The translations under genes and the position numbers were made by a program. From contig JASAMV010004882.1 of the NCBI GenBank assembly GCA_030248065.1, forward strand, positions 241,603 through 305,602: a stretch of DNA of 64,000 nucleotides, read 5' to 3'. Below, piece after piece: positions 56,905-64,000 of this stretch; the first letter of the stretch is position 1; each line of letters opens with the position of its first letter. The notes beneath the pieces were generated by a model. The model ran no database searches, was not told where the DNA came from, and saw only the letters and a list, made by a program, of their open reading frames with translations. Origin of the DNA: Rhynchonema sp. JSB1_4 (lineage: Eukaryota; Nematoda; Chromadorea; Monhysterida; Xyalidae).

Positions 56905-57330
56905 CAGTGTAGTGGCAGGCAAATGGTTGCAAGGTACCCTTGGGGGGAGGGATCCAGATGGTTGCAAGGTACCCCCCTACCCAGCCTCTGGGAGGTTGCA
57001 AGGTACCCCTGAGGTCCGAAAAAAGGGTGTCTTTGGCATGCATTATACTGCAAATTTGGCCGAAAAATTGGTACTTTTTCGCATTTTGGCCGAAAATTTC
57101 CCTAAAATACCTATTATATGGAGGTTTGCGCGCGGAGCGCGCGATTTTTGGGGTTTTGAGGTCGAAAAACACCCATTTTTGCCTATGAAAACCATAAATT
57201 GATGGTTGCAAGGTACCCTCCGGGGTGGTTGCAAGGTACCTACCCTTCCCCCCATCCCCCCAAGGGACGGTTGCAAGGTACCTACTCCTTAGGGGGGGGA
57301 ATCCCCCCATCTCCCCCAGCCACTACACTG
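56905..57330. mobile_element. hAT-like element with GGTTGCAAGGTACC arrays
   Basis: CAGTGTAGTGGC and GCCACTACACTG are inverted ends. GCCCCACC flanks both sides (56897-56904 and 57331-57338). Six direct copies of GGTTGCAAGGTACC occur, three near each end. A GCGCGCGGAGCGCGCG palindrome lies inside. No coding capacity. Confidence 0.92.
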
Positions 57331-57479
57331 GCCCCACCCCAAAATGGGGTCAGTCAGTGCTCAAAGCAGTGTAGCGGCAACGGCAACACTGCGGTTGTCT
57401 ATCGTTTTTTATCGGTTTTTTCGGAAATTTTTCCAAAAATATAAAGAACCGGTTTTCCGAAAGTATAGTTGCTGCAACT

Positions 57480-58749
57480 TGATAAGTACCGTAAAAACCT
57501 AAATACAGCCCCCCCGGAATAGGGCCCCCCGTAATACAGCCCCCCAAAAAGGGGTCAGTGAATTAATAGAGCCCCCCGGAATAGAGCCCCCCTAAGTAAA
57601 CATCCCCTATGCAGCAGTGTATTAAGGCTTGACAGTGGTGTGCAGTGTTGGAGGTACTCTGGAGGGGGATAGCTACTGTACCGGGCTCGGAGAGGGGGGA
57701 TACCTACTGTACCAGAGCCGACGGCCTGGGGGGGGTGTTTAGATATACTACATCCGGCAAGCAGAAATTTTTTTTTCCGGAAAAACACACCGAAAAAAAA
57801 CCGTTTTTTTTCCGAGACCCGAATACTTTTCCGTTTATTTTTCCGTGGGTCCCTTTTCGGTTTTTGATCGGAAAAATATCGGTACTTTATTCCAATTTTT
57901 CCAAAAAATTGTAATGCAAAACTGATGAGTTTTTCGATTTCAGTGAAAAATTGGCTCGAGCGCAAAAATTAACCGGCCAAAATGGGCCAAAAAGCGCGTA
58001 AACAAGTGTTTTCACTGACTTCAACGCTCTTCAAGGGCACTCTCGTCACCTTGAACAAATTTTGCACTGAAATCGTTATATTTTTCGAATTAAGTTCTTA
58101 AGTACTGGAAAAGTGGGGAAAAACCAAGGGGGGTTATGTACCTAGGGGGGTTGGGGGGGGTTAGGTTTTGGGGTGAAAATTTTTAATGTTTTTATTATGT
58201 TTGGAATCGTGTGAAAACGTTGTATTTGCGCGCGTAGCGCGCGAATTTTGGCTAATTTGAGGTAAAAACCACGGATTTTACACTAATTTTGGCCATTTTG
58301 GTCAATTTGGTCAAAAATTGGCACTTTTGAGGCAAAATCGGGGGATACCTACTGTACCAGGGTGAAAATCGGGGGGGGGGATATCTACTGTACCATGCCA
58401 AACATCGGGGGGATACCTACTGTACCAGGCGAGGGGGATACCTACTGTACTGGGGGCGGGCTACCCCCCCCCCCCCCCCCCCCCCCCAGCTCCAACACTG
58501 GTTGTGTGCAAGTACATTTATGCACGTTTGTTGTTCGTTCAGAGCACATAATACGCCTCTTAGTGACGAATAGACACGAATAAATGCAATTACAAGCGAA
58601 AAAACATCTTTTCAAGCCCATTTTTATGGATTTTAGGGGGTATTTCTGGGAACAAATTTTTCAGGTTCGGGTCAGTGAATTAATAGAGGCCCCCCCGGAA
58701 AACAGCCCCGACAACTACCAGGAAACGACAAAACTTTGAACCGAAAGCG
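57480..58749. other. Repeat-rich spacer downstream of the FUBP-like gene
   Basis: Outside the 57643-58500 element, the phrase GTCAGTGAATTAATAGAG followed by a C run occurs at about 57555 and again at about 58670, with ACAGCCCCCC(C)GGAA runs nearby. These probably mark a further, older insertion around the hAT-like element. No exon seen. Confidence 0.45.
57643..58500. mobile_element. hAT-like element with TACCTACTGTACC arrays
   Basis: CAGTGTTGGAG at the left and CTCCAACACTG at the right. The flanks GTGGTGTG (57635-57642) and GTTGTGTG (58501-58508) match at 7 of 8 bases. About six copies of GGATACCTACTGTACC variants, two near the left and four near the right, are the reverse complement of the array in the 55646 element. 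A GCGCGCGTAGCGCGCG palindrome and a C run of about 24 lie inside. Confidence 0.85.
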
Positions 58750-61700
58750 TCAAGGCTGGGCCTGTGGCGGTTGTTGTTGTTGGGCATAGAATTGTGCCCA
58801 CGCATTTGGGTCCTGTGCTGACGGTGTTGGTGTGGGTTGTACCATCGTCGGTTGCTGCACGGTGGGAGGCATGCCGAATGCGTTCGCTAAAAATAACATC
58901 GTTAACGTTAAAGTGAAGGTGGACAGTTTCAGCTCTATATAGCTTCACTTTTGGTCCGAAACAAGAAACATTATAGGTCGGTCAGCATCACACATAGTTG
59001 GTGATTGGTCTTGCATCGATCTTTTTGTGTTGATAATGGTACGGCACATTTACACATGATGCTGATTTCGAACACATTAAAAATAGTTTCCAAACAACTT
59101 TTATGCCGGTCGACGCCATGATCATTGGGTGTGTGGCTGACGTGACCAAGCCAGACGCTCGATTACCACATTTGATAGATTGATACTGCAATTTCTTAGT
59201 TCCCTCTCAATCTGTCAACAAACTATGTAGCGACGGACGTTGTGGTTGTCCATAATGTTGTGGCTGTTGTGGCGGCGGCCATGCAGTGCCTGTTTGTGGC
59301 ATCGCTTGCTGTGGAGGTGCTGCGAACTGACCCATTGGCGTCGGCGCAAGACCGGGACCGCCGGCGAATGGAGGTTGACCGCCGTATGGTGCACCTGTGC
59401 AGAATACACGCATAGCAACAGACTAGTTTTGGTTTTGGCGGGACGAAACTTGGGGTCAAAATTTAATAGTGGAATGCAGGAGTAGCAGGGCACTTTGCTC
59501 GACTCATCCTGGTGCTGCATACGTGTAGTGTTTATGGTCCCTTTGACTGGGTCATGGGCAGCCTGATATCCATTTAGCATTCGTATCGCACGCATCATGT
59601 GCAAGTTTGATCCGATCCGACCCAGTGATTTTGCAAGTCAGAATATTCAGAATTTTTAATTATGCTCCAAAACCCCAACCTGGACCCATCATCTGCGGTG
59701 GCCCCATGCCGGGCATACCACCATGTCCACCCATACCGCCTTGTTGGGGCGCTGTGGTGGTTACCGTGACACCACCGCCTTGGAATGGACCGATTGGCGT
59801 GCCCGGCGCGACCTAAAACAGATGTTGGAGAATTTTGAAAACTTCTGACTATCGCACAAAGATCTGCATTCGCAAAACAAACAAGTATGCAAAACTCACA
59901 TCTCCGACTTTGATACGAATGAGATGTTGTGCGACGTGGATCTGATAGGGCGTGCCCTTGATGATGAACACTTTCTCGACGGTGTTGTTTTGTGTTTCAC
60001 GATTCAGCTCAACGTGCGCGCCCGACTCAGAGTTGATGCCTAAATTAAACACGGCACAATTGATGAAACGTAATCACTGAAAACCATTTGCACTGCCGCA
60101 AGCAATAATTCCAAGACCTCTCACCTTTGATCACTTCGCCGCCTTTTCCGATGACCAAGCCTGTCTTATTGGCCGGTACATGCATGTAGAATATCTCCTG
60201 CTGACCGTCACTCTGCGAACATACGATCAAACGTTTATACCATTGTTGCAGGCTCCAATGTCAATACATCCAACACGAACCCACCATACTCCTGTGCACT
60301 AAATCAGTGATCAGTTGTGTGGCCCGTTGGATCTGATCAACTGTGCCTTGCAGCACGGCCGTGCGCTCCGTGGCGTTTTGATCTTCTGCAAGAAAAAGTT
60401 GCACTTTTTCATATAGCTCATAATGATAGTGATAATAGTTTGTTCCGATGGATTGGTGGTTTTAATAATTGACCTCAAGTATATGGGTAAAAACCGATTA
60501 TTAAGCTTGGGTGATGTTTCATACAATAATACAATAAAGGAGAATACAGAGAAAGCATTAAATAGGCGCGCGTGCGCAGCATAGTGCATGCTGACTGACT
60601 GCGTCAGAGTGACCAGTCAGTCAGTCCAGGCGGGCGGTGTAATGTAGGTGTGTGCATGTGCGTGCGCAGCGCTGTTGTGCGGCCGATACAATGATAATCA
60701 AATAGCAGTGAGATAAATATGTTCCTCACACTCTTCTCCCTCTTATTTGATTAAAGAACAGAATCAATATAAAGTTACGCAACAAAACAAGATATGTATG
60801 TTTGTGTGTCTAACATAATATTTGCCAGGATGACTTTGTTGGCAACCTTTTCGTGGAACAAAAGCTTCAGTCAACAATTTTTTCGTTTGACGGAACACTG
60901 CTTCGTTTTCGACGCGCTGTTTAACGCGAGCGGCTGAACATATGATCTGGTCAGAAAAGCACGGGATACGCATACGACGAGCCGACCAAACCGCATTTCA
61001 CACAATTTTGTGCAAGCAATGGAACAGTTTTACGATCGAGTTAAAAATTCACCGTTATTTCCATTGGTATGAAAAAGGCAGAAATATCAGTATGCGGCTC
61101 AAGGTTGGCAAAACTTACCGTCATTTTTGAATTGTATACGTGCGCCGGAATCGTTCGCCAATTTCTTGATCGTATCACCGCCTTTGCCAATAATCATGCC
61201 GACTGATGAACGGGGCACAATCACCTGCAAATGCGAGATTTTTTGTACCAGAATGTTTTTGTGAGTCTTCAAAAGTGACAGAGACCTGATATTTTTCCGG
61301 AGCAGATAATTGAAAAAAAAACAAAATGACCGAATTTGTATCATTTCGCACGCGTGTCCCACATAGCGCAAACGGTAAAAATATCTCATGCGTGTACCAA
61401 GAATCCAGTAAACAGAATATTTTTTTTCAGTTTTGCACATCAATCAATTGAATCCTTGCCAGTCGCACCCACCTCTCCAATACTCCTCGGTCCCTGTCCC
61501 ATACCCATGCCCATCATGCCTCCATGCATCGGCCCACCGAATCCGCCCCTCATCATTCCACCACCACCGCCACCGTCCATACCACCGTCTTTGTTGATTA
61601 TCTCCAACACCAGTTGTTGCGCGCGGTTGACCTGTGTAAAAAATAAAACGAATAGTGAGAAAAAATAGCTGGTGTAAGTTTTGTTGTTTGTTCCGGTCAC

Positions 61701-63539
61701 ATGTGCTCAAGCTCTGCAGAGTATGAGAGCCGTAACAACAGACTTTGTCTGGATCGCCACTGATTTTCAGCGGTTTGTGTTGCATTCCAGCTTGCGTGCT
61801 GTCTTGGATCAGTTTCATCGAGGCGCCAGATTTTTCCTGAAAAAAGCGATTTGTTTTGAAATTATGGCACTTGTCAAAAATAACGTCACCAAAAAATTAG
61901 AATTCCAGTTCAACCTGTAACTGTTTGATCGTCTCACCACCCTTGCCAATGACCAGTCCACACTTTGTGCCCGGTATGTCCATCTGCACGGTGATCTGTC
62001 CCGGTCCCCCGCCGGCACCGTTGAACATCGACGTCTTCTCGGGCGGAGGACGATTATTGCCGCGTTCGATTATCTCCATGATCATCGCTTTTGCCCGACT
62101 GAAGCATTTATTTTGTTTATGGTTAAAACTGTTTTTTTGCTCTTCGGACCGCGTCGGCATTTCACTTTTTATGTACTTTTTATGTCCAAAGTCTCAGTAC
62201 CGCAAGGTAAAGGATCTTCTTTATCACCAGCATAGGGTCTGCGTGGAGCATGGGGCATCATCATTGACACATAAACACACGTTCTTTTTGAATTTAAACA
62301 TTTTATATACACGGCCAGTTTTTTGTATTTGAGGCCCACGTTTGAACTCGAGATTGTATTTATTGTCCACCGTTTGTTGGCGCTTCACTCGAGAACACAC
62401 AATACACAAGCCGATTGTATTTATTGTCCACCGTTTGTTGGCGCTTCACTCGAGAACACACAATACACAAGCCGATTGTATTTATTGTCCACCGTTTGTT
62501 GGCGCTTCACTCGAGAACACACAATACACAAGCCGACTCAGTCAAGCCAACCTAATGGCTGCCGGTCCTCCGGTGAGTGTGCATTGTCTGGTCGGCCCAC
62601 CCCCGCCGTCCTGTGCCATTTGCACCCGACATCCACTTGTGCTCTGAATCGTGTTGATCTGCTCACCTTTGCGCCCAATCACTGCAAACGTGATCACCTT
62701 GTTACTAACGCTTGTTCTTTCTAATTATGATCTTTGATTGGGTTGAACAGCTAATTGGTGCGATTTTTCACTTTTTACTGTTCGCACCGATAACGGGACG
62801 GCACCTCGGTGGTTTAATTGTCGACTTATGTTTGCACAAAAGACCTCACCCAATCCCACACAGTTGTCCGGCACCTCCACATATTCCTGTTGTTGCACGC
62901 CCGCGTCACCAGCACCCGGGAATGGCAGACCGCCGGCTACACCTGCATCAAATCATTCGAATTGTATTCGATCAAAATATAAAATGTCTATTTTTAGCCA
63001 CTGCCTGTGTGTCTCAGTACCGCAAGCCAAAGGATGTTGTTTATCACCAGATTCGGGTCTGCGTGGTGCATGGGGTATCATCATTGACAATCGGGCAGTG
63101 GTGTGGTGGCTCATTGCTAAACCCAAACCGTATCTATCCAGTCACAAGAAACTCAACCAAAACGTAAACGCGTTCTCAAATCACAACTCACGGCTCACAA
63201 TACAAAAAGATTCAATATTAGAATCAAAGATTTGGGTAAACAACTGCAAAAAATATAAAGGTCGCAATAACAAACCAACCAGCGAGTTGCGGTGCGCCGC
63301 CGAACGCCCCCAGAGTCTGGATGGGTGCCCCTCCGTCCATCAACATTGCCGCTGGCCGTTTGGCCGGATTTGCTGCAAATGAAACATAGATGTTCGGTTC
63401 GTCACATTTTTAATTTGCTTTTTCAACTTGCAGAGTAATAATCAACGAAAAGCAACAACGAACACAACATAACACAAGACAGCAACTCACTTTCGATCGC
63501 GTCAGATGCTGGGCGTTTCTGGGTTGCTGCCGACGAAAG
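58750..63539 (-). CDS. FUBP/KHSRP-like protein with four KH domains (first exon missing)
   Basis: Fourteen exons on the minus strand: 63539-63491, 63372-63280, 62942-62850, 62681-62552, 62098-61915, 61836-61744, 61631-61473, 61224-61119, 60385-60285, 60212-60125, 60039-59900, 59812-59680, 59394-59224, 58886-58750. All junctions are in phase, giving 558 residues to the stop. Four KH domains with intact GxxG loops: KH1 (VIGRKGEQI, split by an intron), KH2 (CGLVIGKGGETIKQLQ), KH3 (VGMIIGKGGDTIKKL) and KH4 (TGLVIGKGGEVIK). A Gly/Met-rich spacer (MMRGGFGGPMHGGMMGMGMG) separates KH2 and KH3. A Pro/Gln/Gly-rich C-terminus ends with the tyrosine motif DPNAWAQFYAQQ typical of FUBP activation tails. 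FUBP proteins bind single-stranded DNA/RNA in the nucleus and regulate transcription, splicing and mRNA decay. An N-terminal KRP-rich segment (QKRPASDAIE, AKRPAAM) resembles the FUBP nuclear-localisation region. The start codon lies beyond 63539, possibly outside the window. Confidence 0.93.
62189..62270. repeat. Direct repeat, about 80 bp, copy 1 of 2
   Basis: GTCTCAGTACCGCAAGGTAA through GGGTCTGCGTGGAGCATGGG to CATCATCATTGACA is repeated with changes at about 63010-63094. Both copies lie in introns of the FUBP-like gene. Confidence 0.8.
62352..62534. repeat. 61-bp tandem repeat, three copies
   Basis: Unit beginnings at 62352, 62413 and 62474. Each unit starts GATTGTATTTATTGTCCACC and ends ACAATACACAAGCC. 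The copies are identical or nearly so. Located in the FUBP-like intron between the KH1-end exon and the KH2 exon. Confidence 0.95.
63010..63094. repeat. Direct repeat, about 80 bp, copy 2 of 2
   Basis: Matches 62189-62270: GTCTCAGTACCGCAAGCCAA, GGGTCTGCGTGGTGCATGGG, then ATCATCATTGACA. Possibly a short mobile element fragment. Confidence 0.8.
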
Positions 63540-64000
63540 CTGAAAGGACAACACACCAAGTCCGTCATCGCGTTATGTCAACGTCAAAATCACGTAAATT
63601 TGACAACCACACAGCACCTTGTTCCTCCACTGTTATTTGCCAATTCTAAAGGCCGCAATCGGGCAGGGTTTCGTTTGGCCGATTCGGCCCCCGAGCCCGA
63701 GTCTGAAGTCTCCGGCCAGACCCGAGTTGCGCAAAGCTGGACCCGCTCGGCCCGAATTTTTGGTCAGATTTAGAGATTAGGATCGGGCCGGGTAACCTCG
63801 GCCCGGTCGCTAAGATTAGCAAAAATTTTCTTGGGGACGCATGTTTATGTTTTTTTGTGATTCGGTCTCTGTGAGCCGGATCCATTTGAGTCCCACAAAA
63901 AAATGTGCACAGTCTCTGCGCGAAGCGCAATTTTTGAAATTTTTGGTTATAAAGACGCTTTTGGCTTACAATTTGATAAGCTCGGACCAGTTATCCAAAT
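63540..64000. other. Upstream of the FUBP-like gene; no exon identified
   Basis: Expected to hold intron 1, promoter or first exon. It contains GGCCCGA-rich sequence near 63680-63810 with partial internal inversion (CGGGCCGGGTAACC / GGCCCGG) and a GCGCGAAGCGC palindrome near 63920. I could not find an initiating exon. Confidence 0.4.

Noticed and set aside
62352..62534. Three equal repeats that might suggest a CRISPR array
   Set aside because: The units are contiguous with no spacers, and the context is an intron of a eukaryotic gene.

Overview
This window is nuclear DNA from a multicellular animal. It has introns with GT-AG borders, metazoan gene families, a LINE retrotransposon and many short inverted-repeat transposons. 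Gene content (a CAP/SCP secreted protein, two divergent Cys-loop channel subunits, JAZ-type zinc fingers, a KH-domain FUBP, a mitochondrial carrier of the SLC25A51 type) fits an invertebrate, most likely a nematode or other ecdysozoan. I cannot name the species. Exon models below were built by hand: splice sites were chosen so that GT-AG borders, reading phase and family similarity all agree.

Layout. 1-9.0 kb: no gene recognised; a 250-bp CA repeat. 9.05-14.35 kb (+): a ten-exon zinc-finger gene encoding 658 residues. 15.4-17.34 kb (-): a complete seven-exon CAP/SCP secreted protein of 254 residues with two MITEs in its introns. 19.19-22.56 kb (-): a LINE with an open endonuclease/reverse-transcriptase frame. 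23.6-24.15 kb: a perfect 181-bp inverted repeat. 24.7-28.27 kb (+): a Cys-loop channel subunit with Glu at the pore 2' position. 28.3-40.7 kb: a transposon-rich gene desert (TA-, TTAA- and 8-bp-TSD elements). 40.8-45.25 kb (+): a second Cys-loop channel subunit, complete at 510 residues. 45.65-47.74 kb (-): a complete ten-exon secreted Cys/Gly/Phe/Asn-rich protein of 375 residues that I cannot assign to a family. 49.7-53.6 kb (-): an SLC25A51-like mitochondrial carrier. 54.5-56.8 kb (-): an unrecognised membrane protein. 55.4-58.5 kb: a cluster of hAT-like elements, one nested, with arrays of short subterminal motifs. 58.75-63.54 kb (-): a four-KH FUBP-like gene whose first exon was not found.

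Most promising for follow-up: the Cys/Gly-rich secreted protein with duplicated exons; the 10-mer TGATGTTTCA, which occurs on one strand or the other about 20 times where about 0.1 is expected; the hAT-like elements with motif arrays; and the channel with an acidic 2' pore residue. The genes do not form an operon or pathway. The two channel genes share intron positions and are probably ancient paralogs.
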